Shown: one piece after another, positions 9,076-17,984 of the stretch
Layout of the letters: every line of letters begins with the position of its first letter
How positions within the stretch are numbered: position 1 is the stretch's first letter
Origin: Acidobacteria bacterium UBA2161
Lineage (GTDB): Bacteria > Acidobacteriota > Vicinamibacteria > Vicinamibacterales > UBA823
Assembly (NCBI GenBank): GCA_002328835.1
Contig: DCWN01000044.1
Location: 62,001-126,000 of the forward strand
Length of the DNA: 64,000 bases
Reading direction: 5' to 3'
The notes under the pieces: generated by a model
Databases searched by the model: none
Told to the model about the DNA's origin: nothing
What the model saw: only the letters and a program-made list of their open reading frames with translations
Made by a program: the position numbers and the translations under genes

Positions 9076-10568
9076 TGCGAGTCCGACCGCCTGTCGTCGT
9101 TCTCGTCGGGACGTTGGTCGCGGTCGCGACGGGCGGCGCCTGGGCGCAGGCCGGCGGCCAGCAGACCCAATCGATTACCGGCGCCGAGGTCAAGGGCCTA
9201 GCGCCGGTGTCGGACGAGATCCTCCAGGTCGAGCTGCCGAAGGCCGAGGAAGCCGTGCTCGACAACGGCCTGCACCTGATGGTCCTCGAGGATCGACGGG
9301 TGCCGACGGTCTCATTCCAGGTGATCCTGATCGGTGCCGGTGGCTACTACGACCCGCCGGATCACGCCGGGCTCGCGGGCTTTACCGCTTCGCTGCTGCG
9401 CGAAGGCACGACCACGCGGTCGTCGGTCGAGATCGCCGAGGCCCTCGAGACGCTCGCGTCGCGCTTGAACGCGTCGACCGACATGTCACTCCAGGCCGCG
9501 AGCCTGAACGGCTCGAGTCTGACCGAGCACTTGGACGAGACGATGGCGCTGGCGGCGGACGTGCTGCTGCATCCATCGTTTCCCGAGGAGGAATTGGCGC
9601 TGTTCAAGGACCGCGAGCGGGCCGGTCTGATCCAGGAACGGACCCGGCCGGGCTTCCTGGCCGTCGAGCGGCTGGCCAAGGTGATCTATGGCGAGCATCC
9701 GGCCGGCCGGGTCTCGCCGACGCCGGAGTCGCTCGACAAGACCACGCGCGAGGACCTGCGCGCGTTTCACCAGGCCTACTACGTGCCCGATCACGCGGTT
9801 GTCGCCCTGGCGGGTGACATCTCGATGGCCGACGCGCGGGTGGCCGTCGAACGGCACTTCGGCGACTGGGCGAACACCGGCACCCCACAGCCCACCGTGG
9901 AGGATCCTCCGCCGATCGCTGCGGCGCGGGTCTACCTGATCAACCGCGACGCCTCGGTGCAGACCAACCTCGTGGTGGGGACGCAGGCGATCAACCGGAC
10001 GAGCAGTGACTATGACGTGCTCACCGTGATGAACCAGATCATCGGCGGCGGCGCGACCGGGCGACTGTTCCTGAACCTGCGCGAGGACAAGGGGTACACC
10101 TACGGCGCCTACAGCTCCTTCACGGCGTTGCGCTATCGCGGCGACTGGGACGCGTCGACCGAGGTCAGGACCGAGGTGACCGGCGACGCGTTGGCGGAGC
10201 TGCTGCGCGAACTGGAGCGGATTCGCGACGAACCGGTGCCGAACCAGGAGTTCCAGGACGCGAAGCGCAACATCGTCGCCGGCTTTGCGCTCTCGCTCGA
10301 GTCGCCCGGCACGCTGCTGGGGAGCTCGGTGGTCCGACATCTCTACGACCTGCCCGACGACCACTGGGATCGCTATCCCGAGCGGATCATGGCGGTGACG
10401 CGCGAGCAGGTGCAGACGGTCGCCGCGCGATACCTCGACGCCGAACGGCTGCACATCGTGGCCGTCGGCGACGGCGCGCAGATCACCGACGCCTTGACGT
10501 CGTTCGGCGCGGTCGATGTCTACGACGACCAGGGTACGCTGATCGAAACGCGCGGCGCCGGCCAGTGA
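9075..10568 (+). CDS. M16-family peptidase-like partner lacking the zinc motif
   Basis: A 497-residue exported protein (signal segment VVVLVGTLVAVATGGAWAQA). It shares the M16 fold with the preceding gene, but the HXXEH site is replaced by HAGLAGFTASLL, so zinc binding and catalysis are not expected. The C-terminal part keeps the glycine-rich and RG[YF]TYG-like region (EDKGYTYGAYSSF), which in M16B pairs helps bind substrate in the active partner. The gene starts inside the stop of the active subunit. Best read as the substrate-binding, non-catalytic half of a heterodimer. Confidence 0.85.
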   Translation: MRVRPPVVVLVGTLVAVATGGAWAQAGGQQTQSITGAEVKGLAPVSDEILQVELPKAEEAVLDNGLHLMVLEDRRVPTVSFQVILIGAGGYYDPPDHAGLAGFTASLLREGTTTRSSVEIAEALETLASRLNASTDMSLQAASLNGSSLTEHLDETMALAADVLLHPSFPEEELALFKDRERAGLIQERTRPGFLAVERLAKVIYGEHPAGRVSPTPESLDKTTREDLRAFHQAYYVPDHAVVALAGDISMADARVAVERHFGDWANTGTPQPTVEDPPPIAAARVYLINRDASVQTNLVVGTQAINRTSSDYDVLTVMNQIIGGGATGRLFLNLREDKGYTYGAYSSFTALRYRGDWDASTEVRTEVTGDALAELLRELERIRDEPVPNQEFQDAKRNIVAGFALSLESPGTLLGSSVVRHLYDLPDDHWDRYPERIMAVTREQVQTVAARYLDAERLHIVAVGDGAQITDALTSFGAVDVYDDQGTLIETRGAGQ

Positions 10569-10571
10569 GGG

Positions 10572-11606
10572 ATGGCGACCGAGAACCCAGCGTCGTTCCT
10601 GGACCCCGCCCTGGACCGCACATCGATCGCGCCTGAGGGAGCGGTCGATCGGGACCAGCTGGTCACGTGGTACCGGACGATGCGCCTGGCGCGCACCTGC
10701 GACGAGAAGCTCGGCGCGCTCTACCGCCAGGGCAAGATCGTCGGGGCGGTCTATCTCGCCGTCGGCCAGGAGGCGATCTGCACCGGCGTCGTCAGCCTGC
10801 TCCAGCCTGACGACTACTTCTCGACGGTCGCGCGCGGCCTGGCCGGCTGGTTCCTCCGCGGCGTCGAACCCAGGCACGTCATTGCCCGGTGGCTGGGCCG
10901 CGACGTCCCGCCGTCGCACGGACGAGAACTCGGCCTGTTCCTGGCCGACATCGAACACCACGGCATCGCGCCGTACCACAACGGGTCGATGGCGTCGTGG
11001 ATCCCTTCCGGTGCCGGGTTCGCGCTGGCGTTCAAGGTCCGGAAGCAGCCGCGCGTGTACGTCGCCTTCACCGGGGATGGCGCCACGAGCCCGGGCGATT
11101 TCTACGAGGGCCTGAACTTCGCGGCGATCCACAAGCTGCCGCTCGTCGTCATCGTCGAAAACAACTGCTTCGCGTATTCGACGGGCAACGCCGCGCAGAT
11201 GCCGGTCGAGAACGTCGCCGACCGAGCGCCGGCGTTCAACATCCCGGCGGACGTCGCGTTCGGCAACGACATTTTCGAAGTGCGACGAGTGGCCAAGCGG
11301 GCGATCGACCATGCCCGTGCCGGCAAGGGCCCGTACCTCGTCGAGTTCAAGACGTTCCGCACCCGTGGGCACGGCGAGCACGACGACATGGGCTACGTCG
11401 ATGCGGGTCTGCGCGAGTTCTGGGAGCGGCGCGATCCGCTCCGGTTGTTCAGCGAGTACCTGGCCGGGGCGGGCGGGCTCGGCGAGGCGGCGGTCAGGGC
11501 GATCGACGACGAATGCGCCGCCTCGATCGAAGAGGCCGTGGCCTGGGCCGAGGCGCAGCCGGCACCGGCGCCCGAGACCGTGACCGACCGGCTGTTCGCT
11601 CCGTGA
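10572..11606 (+). CDS. 2-oxoacid dehydrogenase E1 component, alpha subunit
   Basis: A 344-residue thiamine-diphosphate enzyme subunit. The TPP/Mg motif is GDGATSPGDFYEGLNF...VENNCFAYSTG, and the phosphorylation-loop region FKTFRTRGHGEHDD is also present. It decarboxylates a 2-oxoacid (pyruvate, branched-chain or acetoin-type) together with the beta subunit and transfers the acyl group to the E2 lipoyl arm. The sequence leans towards the branched-chain/acetoin-type alpha2beta2 E1s, but substrate cannot be decided. It begins three bases after the M16 gene and is followed 14 bases later by the beta subunit. No E3 gene is in the window. Confidence 0.88.
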   Translation: MATENPASFLDPALDRTSIAPEGAVDRDQLVTWYRTMRLARTCDEKLGALYRQGKIVGAVYLAVGQEAICTGVVSLLQPDDYFSTVARGLAGWFLRGVEPRHVIARWLGRDVPPSHGRELGLFLADIEHHGIAPYHNGSMASWIPSGAGFALAFKVRKQPRVYVAFTGDGATSPGDFYEGLNFAAIHKLPLVVIVENNCFAYSTGNAAQMPVENVADRAPAFNIPADVAFGNDIFEVRRVAKRAIDHARAGKGPYLVEFKTFRTRGHGEHDDMGYVDAGLREFWERRDPLRLFSEYLAGAGGLGEAAVRAIDDECAASIEEAVAWAEAQPAPAPETVTDRLFAP

Positions 11607-11620
11607 TCTGAACCCGATTC

Positions 11621-12595
11621 ATGGCGGTCATCACCTACCTCGACGCGATCAGTCAGGCGCTCCGCGACGAAATGCGGCGCGACGAGAACGTGATCGTCCT
11701 CGGTGAGGACATCGCGGTCTTCGGCGGAGCGTTCAAGGTCACACGCGGGTTTCTGGAGGAGTTCGGCGCGGACCGGATCATCGACACGCCGATCAGCGAG
11801 AGCGGATTCACCGGCGCCGCGTGCGGTGCGGCCGTCGAGGGACTGCGGCCGGTGGTCGAGTTCCAGTTCGCCGACTTCATCGCGTGCGCGTTCGACCAGA
11901 TCGTCAACTACGCCGCCAAGAACTACTACCGCTGGGGGATCCCGATGCCGGTCGTCTTTCGGGGCCCGTCGGGCGGCGGCTTCCGGGGCGGGCCGTATCA
12001 CTCGCAGAATCCGGAGGCCTGGTTCACCCACGTGCCGGGCCTGAAGGTGGTGCAGCCCTCGACGCCCTACGACGCCAAGGGGTTGCTGGTGGCGGCGATC
12101 CGCGACAACAATCCGGTCGTCTACCTCGAGCACAAGCACCTCTACCGGCGGATCAAGGAGGAGGTGCCGGAGGACGACTACGTCGTCCCGATCGGCGTGG
12201 CGGACGTGAAGCGACCCGGCACCGACCTGACGATCGTCACCTACGGCGCGACGGTGCACGAGTCGCTGGCCGTGGCCGAGCGACTGTCGCGAGAGGGCGC
12301 CGAGTGCGAGGTGGTCGACCTCCGGAGCCTGAGCCCGCTCGACCGCGACGCGTTCTTGACGAGCGTCAGGAAGACTGCCCGGGCGCTGGTCGTGCACGAA
12401 GCGCACCTGACCGGTGGCTTCGGCGGTGAGGTGGCCGCGATCATCGCCGAGGAGGCATTCGACGTCCTTGATGCGCCGGTCACCCGCGTGGCCGCGCTGG
12501 ATGTGCCATCGCCGTTCGCGGCGCCGCTCGAAGATGCGATGCTGCCGACCGAGGAGAAGATCTACACGGCCGCGAGGGACGTCTTGGAGTATTGA
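11621..12595 (+). CDS. 2-oxoacid dehydrogenase E1 component, beta subunit
   Basis: A 324-residue transketolase-like beta subunit, the usual length for the family. Characteristic stretches are VIVLGEDIAVFGGAFKVTRG, DTPISESGFTGAACGAA, PVVFRGPSGGGFRGGPYHSQ and the C-terminal VVHEAHLTGGFGGEVAA. It completes the E1 active site with the alpha subunit just upstream. The E2 gene follows after 133 bases that are mostly filled by a structured repeat element (12631-12721), an unusual interruption for such an operon. Confidence 0.9.
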   Translation: MAVITYLDAISQALRDEMRRDENVIVLGEDIAVFGGAFKVTRGFLEEFGADRIIDTPISESGFTGAACGAAVEGLRPVVEFQFADFIACAFDQIVNYAAKNYYRWGIPMPVVFRGPSGGGFRGGPYHSQNPEAWFTHVPGLKVVQPSTPYDAKGLLVAAIRDNNPVVYLEHKHLYRRIKEEVPEDDYVVPIGVADVKRPGTDLTIVTYGATVHESLAVAERLSREGAECEVVDLRSLSPLDRDAFLTSVRKTARALVVHEAHLTGGFGGEVAAIIAEEAFDVLDAPVTRVAALDVPSPFAAPLEDAMLPTEEKIYTAARDVLEY

Positions 12596-12630
12596 TGAAC
12601 ACGCGGAGAGGGAAGAACTGTTCGCTGCAG

Positions 12631-12721
12631 GACACGGCGCGCACGGCGAGCCGCGCGGGCGCGGAGTGGGGCGCTCGGGGTCCCCGCGGAGCGTCCGCGG
12701 GGGTTCGGGGCGCAGCCCCGA
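12631..12721 (+). repeat. Dispersed structured repeat, family 1, copy A
   Basis: About 90 bases in three parts: a GGCGCGC-ACG-GCG(a)GCC stem; a perfect 9-bp stem CCCCGCGGA-GCG-TCCGCGGGG; and TCGGGGC-GCA-GCCCCGA. Near-identical blocks recur at 24117-24197 and 44307-44400, and a 3' part at 25871-25905. The copy ends eight bases before the E2 start codon, and the sequence right after it supplies GGTGAAG ahead of the ATG. Confidence 0.8.
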
Positions 12722-12728
12722 GGTGAAG

Positions 12729-14078
12729 ATGACCAGAGTCGTCATGCCCCAGATGGGGGAATCGATCGCCGAGGGGACGATCGTCAAGTGGCTGAAGCAG
12801 GCCGGCGAGGCTGTCGCGCGCGACGAGCCGCTCTTCGAGATCACGACCGACAAGGTCGATACCGAGGTGCCCGCGCCGGCGGCCGGGACGTTGTCCGAGA
12901 TCTTGGTGAAGGAAGGCGAAACCGTCGACATCGGCACGGCGGTCGCGACGATCGCCGAGGCCGGCGAGCCCGCGTCGTCGAAACCAGAACCGCCGGTCGC
13001 TTCGTCTACGATCGAGCCTGCTCCGGCCACCGTGCCCACACCGGAGACGAGCGATGCGCCGGGCGGACACTTCCGCACAAACCAGCCGACCAAGACGGTG
13101 TCGTTCAGGCGGGAGGCCAAGGCTGGCACCGCCGCCGAGAGCGGGTCCCCGAGGTTCAGTCCGGCCGTACGGGCAGCCGCACGACAGGCCGGCGTCTCCC
13201 TGGAGACGTTGGCGGGCCTCACCGGTTCGGGCCGCGGCGGACGCGTCACGAAGCGCGACGTCGAACGCCATCTGGCCGCGCGCGATGCCGGCGCGGCGAG
13301 CGCAACGAGTACGTCGCCTGCTGCGGACAGCGGCACGCCGCCGGCGGCCTACCTTTACCAACCGAAGTCGGGCGACGAACGAGTGGAATTGTCGACCGTC
13401 CGGAAGCGGATCGCCGACCACATGACCTGGTCGACCCGGATCAGCCCGCACGCGACGGCGATCGCCGAGTGCGACATGTCGAACGCCGCAGCCCTGGTCG
13501 AGACGGCCGGTGCGCGGTTCGAGGCCAGCGTCGGAGCGCCGCTCACCTACACCGCGCTGGTCGCTCAGGCCACGGTCAAGGCACTGGGCGAGTTCAGGAC
13601 GCTCAACGCATCGGTGATCGGCGACGAACTCATCCTGAAGCCGGCGGTGCACCTGGGTGTCGCCGTGGCGCTGCCCGATTCGGGCGATCTGATCGTGCCG
13701 GTAATCAAGGAGGCCGACGGCCTGTCACTGGCCGGCTTCGCCAAGGCGATCAAGGACCTGGCGGTCCGCGCGCGCGCGCGCCGGCTGACACCGGATGACG
13801 TGCAAGGCGGAACGTTCACCCTGACGAACCCGGGGATTTTCGGTGGCCTGACGGGGACGCCGATCCTGAATCAGCCCGAAGTGGGAATCCTCGGCCTCGG
13901 CGCGGTGACGAAACGGCCGGTCGTCGTCGATGACGCGATCGCGATCCGGCCGATCATGCTGATGTCGCTCACGTTCGACCACCGCGCCGCCGACGGCATG
14001 GTCGCCTTCCAGTACCTCGCCCGCGTCCGCGAGCAGCTCGAAGCGTTGCCGACCGATCTGGACACGTCGAAGATCTGA
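12729..14078 (+). CDS. Dihydrolipoamide acyltransferase (E2) of a 2-oxoacid dehydrogenase complex
   Basis: A 449-residue E2. One lipoyl domain (1-80) has the lipoylated lysine in EITTDKVDTE (Lys42). A Pro/Ala-rich linker leads to a peripheral-subunit-binding domain (about 145-180, SPAVRAAARQAGVSLETLAG). The catalytic acyltransferase domain (about 215-449) ends with the active-site DHRAADG. It receives the acyl group from E1 and passes it to CoA. ATG 12729 is chosen because MTRVVMPQMGESIAEGT is the canonical N terminus of E2 proteins; the frame stays open upstream through the repeat but codes for nothing recognisable. Confidence 0.9.
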   Translation: MTRVVMPQMGESIAEGTIVKWLKQAGEAVARDEPLFEITTDKVDTEVPAPAAGTLSEILVKEGETVDIGTAVATIAEAGEPASSKPEPPVASSTIEPAPATVPTPETSDAPGGHFRTNQPTKTVSFRREAKAGTAAESGSPRFSPAVRAAARQAGVSLETLAGLTGSGRGGRVTKRDVERHLAARDAGAASATSTSPAADSGTPPAAYLYQPKSGDERVELSTVRKRIADHMTWSTRISPHATAIAECDMSNAAALVETAGARFEASVGAPLTYTALVAQATVKALGEFRTLNASVIGDELILKPAVHLGVAVALPDSGDLIVPVIKEADGLSLAGFAKAIKDLAVRARARRLTPDDVQGGTFTLTNPGIFGGLTGTPILNQPEVGILGLGAVTKRPVVVDDAIAIRPIMLMSLTFDHRAADGMVAFQYLARVREQLEALPTDLDTSKI

Positions 14079-14103
14079 TTCACAGCGCGGGACTGGGCAT
14101 TGC

Positions 14104-14124
14104 GCCGCCGATCCCGTCGGCGGC
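14104..14124. terminator. Strong hairpin between convergent E2 and membrane-protein genes
   Basis: A perfect 8-bp stem GCCGCCGA / TCGGCGGC with loop TCCCG begins 26 bases after the E2 stop. A second perfect stem, ATGGCTC / GAGCCAT, lies at 14144-14166, and TGACCGGTCA at 14171-14180 is a 10-bp palindrome. Neither hairpin has a T-run. The remainder of the 14079-14288 gap holds nothing else I recognise. Confidence 0.5.
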
Positions 14125-14288
14125 CGTCGAACAGGCGAACTGGATGGCTCCCAACGTGTGAGCCATTGATTGACCGGTCAGGCATTCCCGAAGTCCGGTC
14201 CGTCGGTCGAGCGCTCGGGCGGCCGCCTCCCTAGAAAGGGATCGACTACCGCAACGCCCAGCCCCGCGCACGATCGAGCGCTTTCCTC

Positions 14289-14750
14289 CTACATTCCCGG
14301 CAGGATCGGTCGCGCGACCGTCGACCAGGGCCAGGGCGTGCCGACGAGGATCACCAGGATCGCGATCCCGAAGAAGATCAGGCCGGCGCGATGCTTCGCC
14401 TTCGGCTGGGTACCCTTCCGGACGCGCGCGACGCCGATGTGCGCCAGCGCCAGCGCGGCGACCATCATCGTCGAGTGTTCCACGAGCCAGAACCGTATCA
14501 CGGGATTGCTCATTGCACTGCCCATGTTCTCGAACGCCGATGTCGTGATCCTACTGAAGAAGAGATACATCATGATGCCCAGCAGCATCTGGACGTCGAG
14601 CGAGATCGCGAAGAACCGGCCGATCTTTCCGTCGGCCTCTTCGAAGCGGCCTGAAGAGAGACCGGCGAACGCGCGATAAACCGCCATCGCGCCGAGACCG
14701 ATCGCGGCCCAGCGGACAAGGTTGTGCAGGATCAAGGTCAGCGTCAGCAT
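14289..14750 (-). CDS. Four-span small membrane protein, possibly cytochrome b-like
   Basis: A 153-residue protein with four predicted membrane helices (about residues 3-25, 47-66, 85-108 and 125-142). Histidines near helix ends (LILHNLVRW, VEHSTMMVAALALAHIG) sit in positions that could bind heme, and the overall layout resembles short proteins annotated as 'cytochrome b' in Bacteroidota and Acidobacteriota. I cannot confirm heme binding from sequence. Convergent with the E2 gene; same strand as the threonine aldolase-like gene 41 bases upstream. Confidence 0.5.
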   Translation of the reverse strand: MLTLTLILHNLVRWAAIGLGAMAVYRAFAGLSSGRFEEADGKIGRFFAISLDVQMLLGIMMYLFFSRITTSAFENMGSAMSNPVIRFWLVEHSTMMVAALALAHIGVARVRKGTQPKAKHRAGLIFFGIAILVILVGTPWPWSTVARPILPGM

Positions 14751-14791
14751 CGGCCAAGGATACAGGAGTCGCGGAGGTCAGCCGTCAGGCG

Positions 14792-15961
14792 TCACTCTTC
14801 AATGGCTCGGACGAAGCGGTCGGCCAGCTCGGCCGCCGTCGTCCGGCCCCACGATTCGTTGACACCCAGCCGGAAGCCCGACCCGTCGCCGAGTGGTCCC
14901 GGCAGCCGCACGTTCTGGCGCGCGAGCCGGTCGCGGACGCCGTTCAGGTCGGGGTGCCGCACCTTCAGCAGGAAGAGGTTCGTGCCCGACGGAATCGACT
15001 CGACGGTGAACGCCTCGTGTTCGTCGACCAGCTGCCGCCACTCGTTCGAGACCGCGACGGCCTTCGCGTAGCGCTCCGGGAAGCCGCGGAAGTAGTGCAT
15101 CGCGACCGCGGCGTAGGGCCAGACCTGCGCCAGGCCGCCGCCGAACATCCGCCGCGTATGGAACATGTCGTCCAACAGCGCGCGCGGACCGGCCAGGATC
15201 GCGCCCGACGGCGCGTTGAAGTACTTGTAGAGCGAGACGTAGACGGTGTCGAAACCGCGGGCGTAGTCGGCGACGGGCCGTCCGGAAAACCCGGCCTGGA
15301 GGAAGATCCGGGCGCCGTCGAGGTGGGTCCCGATCCCCTCGGTACGCGCGAACGCGGTGATCCGATCCAGCTCGGCCTCGTCGAACGCCTCGCCCGACTT
15401 CCTCCGGACCGGCGATTCGATCGAGATCGTCGAGATGCGCCGGGCGACCCGGCCGCCCGCTGTTCGCTCGAGTAGCGCCTGGACGTCGTCGAGCGTGAAG
15501 GTCGCCCGGCCCGGCGCCAGCGGCACCAGCTGGACGTTGCTCAGCTCCAGCGTGTCGCCGGTGTCGTTATAGAGGTGGCTCTCGGCCTGGACGATCGCCC
15601 GGCTCGCACCATTCGCGAGCGCGCGCACGGCCAGGTGGTTGGCCAGCGTGCCGGTCGGCATGAAGACGGCGCGTTCCTTACCGAGGAGTTCGGCGAATGC
15701 GTGTTCCAACTCTTCGACGACGCCGCCGTTCGAGTACGAGTCCCGCGCGATGCCCGGGTTCTCGGCGAGTCGCGCCAGCAAGCCGGCCGACTCGGGGGGC
15801 GTCAGGCCGAGACCGTCGCCCGACATCGTGATCGTCTCCTCGGCTGGGCCCTGGACCGTCGCCGAAGACGCCGCCGCGATGTCTCCACCATCAGCGGTGA
15901 AGCCGAGCGCGGCCGCCGTCGAGCCGAACTGCAGGAACCGTCGGCGATCGATCCTTGTCAT
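14792..15961 (-). CDS. Tat-exported threonine aldolase-like PLP enzyme
   Basis: A 389-residue protein. The N terminus MTRIDRRRFLQFGSTAAALG is a twin-arginine signal, after which a beta-eliminating lyase/threonine aldolase domain follows. Motifs are FMPTGTLANHLAVRAL, SHLYNDTGDTLELS, GTHLDGARIF and the PLP lysine in YVSLYKYFNAPSGA. Family members cleave L-threonine/allo-threonine to glycine and acetaldehyde in the cytoplasm, so export is unusual. Start 15961 is supported by GGAGCAGTTC just before the ATG; a longer frame to 16054 exists. A minus-strand TATAAT lies at 16016-16021 in the gap to the divergent peptidase T gene. Confidence 0.82.
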   Translation of the reverse strand: MTRIDRRRFLQFGSTAAALGFTADGGDIAAASSATVQGPAEETITMSGDGLGLTPPESAGLLARLAENPGIARDSYSNGGVVEELEHAFAELLGKERAVFMPTGTLANHLAVRALANGASRAIVQAESHLYNDTGDTLELSNVQLVPLAPGRATFTLDDVQALLERTAGGRVARRISTISIESPVRRKSGEAFDEAELDRITAFARTEGIGTHLDGARIFLQAGFSGRPVADYARGFDTVYVSLYKYFNAPSGAILAGPRALLDDMFHTRRMFGGGLAQVWPYAAVAMHYFRGFPERYAKAVAVSNEWRQLVDEHEAFTVESIPSGTNLFLLKVRHPDLNGVRDRLARQNVRLPGPLGDGSGFRLGVNESWGRTTAAELADRFVRAIEE

Positions 15962-16015
15962 GAACTGCTCCTTCGTTGCCGGAGGGTGACGACCTGCGCC
16001 GTGCGGGAGACGCCG

Positions 16016-16021
16016 ATTATA
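16016..16021 (-). promoter_or_regulatory. Candidate -10 box of the threonine aldolase-like gene
   Basis: The minus strand shows a consensus TATAAT about 55 bases upstream of ATG 15961, giving a leader of roughly 48 bases. No convincing -35 is visible. Confidence 0.4.
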
Positions 16022-16056
16022 CCGGACCGAGCGCGTCACCGGACTATCATGCACCG

Positions 16057-17313
16057 ATGCCAGACTCCGGCCCGGCGACCAGCGCGCTCGAACGGTTCCT
16101 GCGCTACGTGACGATCGACACGCAGGCCGACGAGCAGTCGGCGACCTACCCGAGCACGCCCGGGCAGCTCGTTCTGTTGAATCAATTGGGGGAGGAACTG
16201 CAGGCGATCGGCGTCGTCGACGCGTCGATCGACGCGCACGGCTACGTCATAGCGACGATCCCGGCGACGACTCTCAAGCCGAATGTCCCGGTCATCGGCT
16301 TCCTCGCCCACGTCGACACGTCGCCCGACATGCCCGGCAGGGGCGTGAAGCCGATCGTGCACGAGAACTACGACGGCTCGGACATCAACTTGCCAGACGA
16401 TCCATCGGCGGTGCTACGAGCGGCGGAGAACCCGGCGCTGGACCCCCGGATCGGCGACGACATCGTGACGGCGTCCGGGACGACCTTGCTCGGCGCCGAC
16501 GACAAGGCCGGCGTCGCAGAGATCATGGCCGCGGCGGAATACCTGATGGCGCACCCCGAGATCCGGCACGGCGCGATCCGGATCGGCTTCACGCCCGACG
16601 AGGAAGTGGGGCGCGGCACGGAGCACTTCGACGTCGCGAAGTTCGGCGCGACCTGTGCCTACACGCTCGACGGCGGCAGCCGGGGCGAGCTGGAGCTGGA
16701 GAGCTTCTCGGCCGACAGCATGACGGTCACCTTTCAGGGGTTCAACACGCATCCCGGCTACGCCAAGGGGCGAATGGTGAATGCGATCAAGCTCGCATCC
16801 GATTTCATCATGCGCCTGCCGGCCGACGTGTTGTCGCCCGAGACGACGGCCGGCCGTGAGGGCTACGTGCATCCGCTGCAGGTCGACGCCTCGGTCGACC
16901 GGACGACAGTCACGCTGCTCCTTCGGGATTTCGAGACGGAGAAGCTCGTGGATCAGGCCGAAATGATCGAGCGGCTGGCGCGCCAGACCGTGGAGGGTCA
17001 CCGTGACGCGCGCGTCGAGGTCGCCGTCGCCGAGTCGTACCGGAACATGCGTGAGGTGCTCGACGGGCATCCGGAGGTCGTCGAGCGTGCGAAGGCGGCG
17101 ATCCACCGGGCGGGCCTCGAGGTGTCGACGCAGCCGATCCGCGGCGGGACCGACGGATCGAAGCTGTCGTTCATGGGGCTGCCGACGCCAAACCTCTTTG
17201 CCGGAGAGCACAACTTCCACTCCCGCCTCGAATGGGTCTCGGCGCAGGACATGGACAAGGCCGTAGAGGTGATCGTCGAGCTTTGCCGGATCTGGGAAGA
17301 GTCGGCGGAGTAG
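16057..17313 (+). CDS. pepT: Peptidase T (M20B tripeptidase)
   Basis: A 418-residue cytoplasmic dizinc aminotripeptidase, close to the usual ~410. Metal-ligand motifs are all present: LAHVDTSPD, LLGADDKAGVAEIMAAA, TPDEEVGRGTEHF, CAYTLDGG and the C-terminal AGEHNFHSRLEWV. It releases the N-terminal residue of tripeptides in the last steps of peptide use, consistent with the peptidase-rich neighbourhood. ATG 16057 gives the standard N terminus (ALERFLRYVTIDTQAD). Confidence 0.92.
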   Translation: MPDSGPATSALERFLRYVTIDTQADEQSATYPSTPGQLVLLNQLGEELQAIGVVDASIDAHGYVIATIPATTLKPNVPVIGFLAHVDTSPDMPGRGVKPIVHENYDGSDINLPDDPSAVLRAAENPALDPRIGDDIVTASGTTLLGADDKAGVAEIMAAAEYLMAHPEIRHGAIRIGFTPDEEVGRGTEHFDVAKFGATCAYTLDGGSRGELELESFSADSMTVTFQGFNTHPGYAKGRMVNAIKLASDFIMRLPADVLSPETTAGREGYVHPLQVDASVDRTTVTLLLRDFETEKLVDQAEMIERLARQTVEGHRDARVEVAVAESYRNMREVLDGHPEVVERAKAAIHRAGLEVSTQPIRGGTDGSKLSFMGLPTPNLFAGEHNFHSRLEWVSAQDMDKAVEVIVELCRIWEESAE

Positions 17314-17349
17314 ATCAGGCGGTCTGCGTCAGGGCGCCGGAGTCTCGTC

Positions 17350-17742
17350 CTAGCTGGCCCAGAGCGTCTTGACCGGATACTTCTGGATGTTCTCGTCGGG
17401 CGTGACGATCGTGAGGTCGTGCTCGATTGCCTGAGCGATGAGCAGCCGGTCGAACGGATCGCCGTGGTGTGGCGGGAGCTTCGAGAGGTGGGCCAGCGCG
17501 CCCTCCTCGAGACCGAGGGGCGCGATCTGATGGCGCTCGCGCTGGCGGGGGATGTAGACGCCTGGCTCGTCGGGCAGGTCGAGCCGTTGCAGACGATGCT
17601 TCAGGAGGATTTCGCGGAGCGAGACGACGGAGAGCGCGACGTCATTCGTCGGCGTCCGGATCGCCTCGACGACCTGTTCGGGCAGGACCGCGCTTCCGGT
17701 GATGTACCAGAGGAACGGCGTCGTATCGAGCAGGAGGTTCAT
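17350..17742 (-). CDS. PIN-domain toxin of a VapC-type toxin-antitoxin pair
   Basis: A 130-residue PIN-domain ribonuclease. The conserved acidic residues are visible: Asp in LLLDTTPFLW, Glu in SLREILLKH, Asp in GDPFDRLLIAQA and Asp in TIVTPDENI. Such toxins cleave tRNA or rRNA until bound by the antitoxin. The start 17742 overlaps the antitoxin stop (ATGA), giving the standard antitoxin-first coupled order. A longer frame to 17820 only adds arginine-rich sequence from the antitoxin gene in another frame. Confidence 0.88.
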   Translation of the reverse strand: MNLLLDTTPFLWYITGSAVLPEQVVEAIRTPTNDVALSVVSLREILLKHRLQRLDLPDEPGVYIPRQRERHQIAPLGLEEGALAHLSKLPPHHGDPFDRLLIAQAIEHDLTIVTPDENIQKYPVKTLWAS

Positions 17743-17978
17743 ACGGCGTCGCCTTCGGCGTAGGCGGACGCCGGGACCGGCCGGTCGAAATCGGGCGGAA
17801 CCCGGAAATCGTCGTTGCAAAGACCGGCCGGCCGAGGATTCTTGACGGGTCGCCTGAGTGGCCGCAGCTCGGCTACCGGAACGTTTCTCTTGGCCAAGAA
17901 GATAGTCTCTCCAGCCTCACATCTCTTCAAGTACTCGGAAAGCCTTGCTTTTGCTTCTGCAATATTGACTTTCAACAT
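17739..17978 (-). CDS. Phd/YefM-type antitoxin
   Basis: A 79-residue antitoxin. The N-terminal KVNIAEAKARLSEYLKRCEAGETIFLAKRNVPVAEL is the Phd/YefM DNA-binding dimer domain, and the disordered C terminus (about residue 50 on) would wrap the PIN toxin. Two candidate starts exist, ATG 17984 and ATG 17978. A well-formed promoter (-35 at 18008-18013, -10 at 17985-17990) predicts a transcript start at about 17978, so the second ATG, on a leaderless mRNA, fits best. Confidence 0.85.
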   Translation of the reverse strand: MLKVNIAEAKARLSEYLKRCEAGETIFLAKRNVPVAELRPLRRPVKNPRPAGLCNDDFRVPPDFDRPVPASAYAEGDAV

Positions 17979-17984
17979 GAGCAT

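Noticed and set aside
9075..10568. Treating the second M16 gene as an active peptidase
   Set aside because: The HXXEH zinc motif is absent (HAGLAGFTAS instead), so it is called as a non-catalytic partner.
14080..14271. A 63-codon minus-strand frame in the gap after the E2 gene
   Set aside because: It shows no recognisable domain or ribosome-binding site, and it covers the two strong hairpins, which explain the sequence better.
14180..14280. Possible tRNA-like region in the same gap
   Set aside because: I tried to fit a cloverleaf on both strands but found no T-loop GTTCRANNC, no proper anticodon arm and no CCA context.
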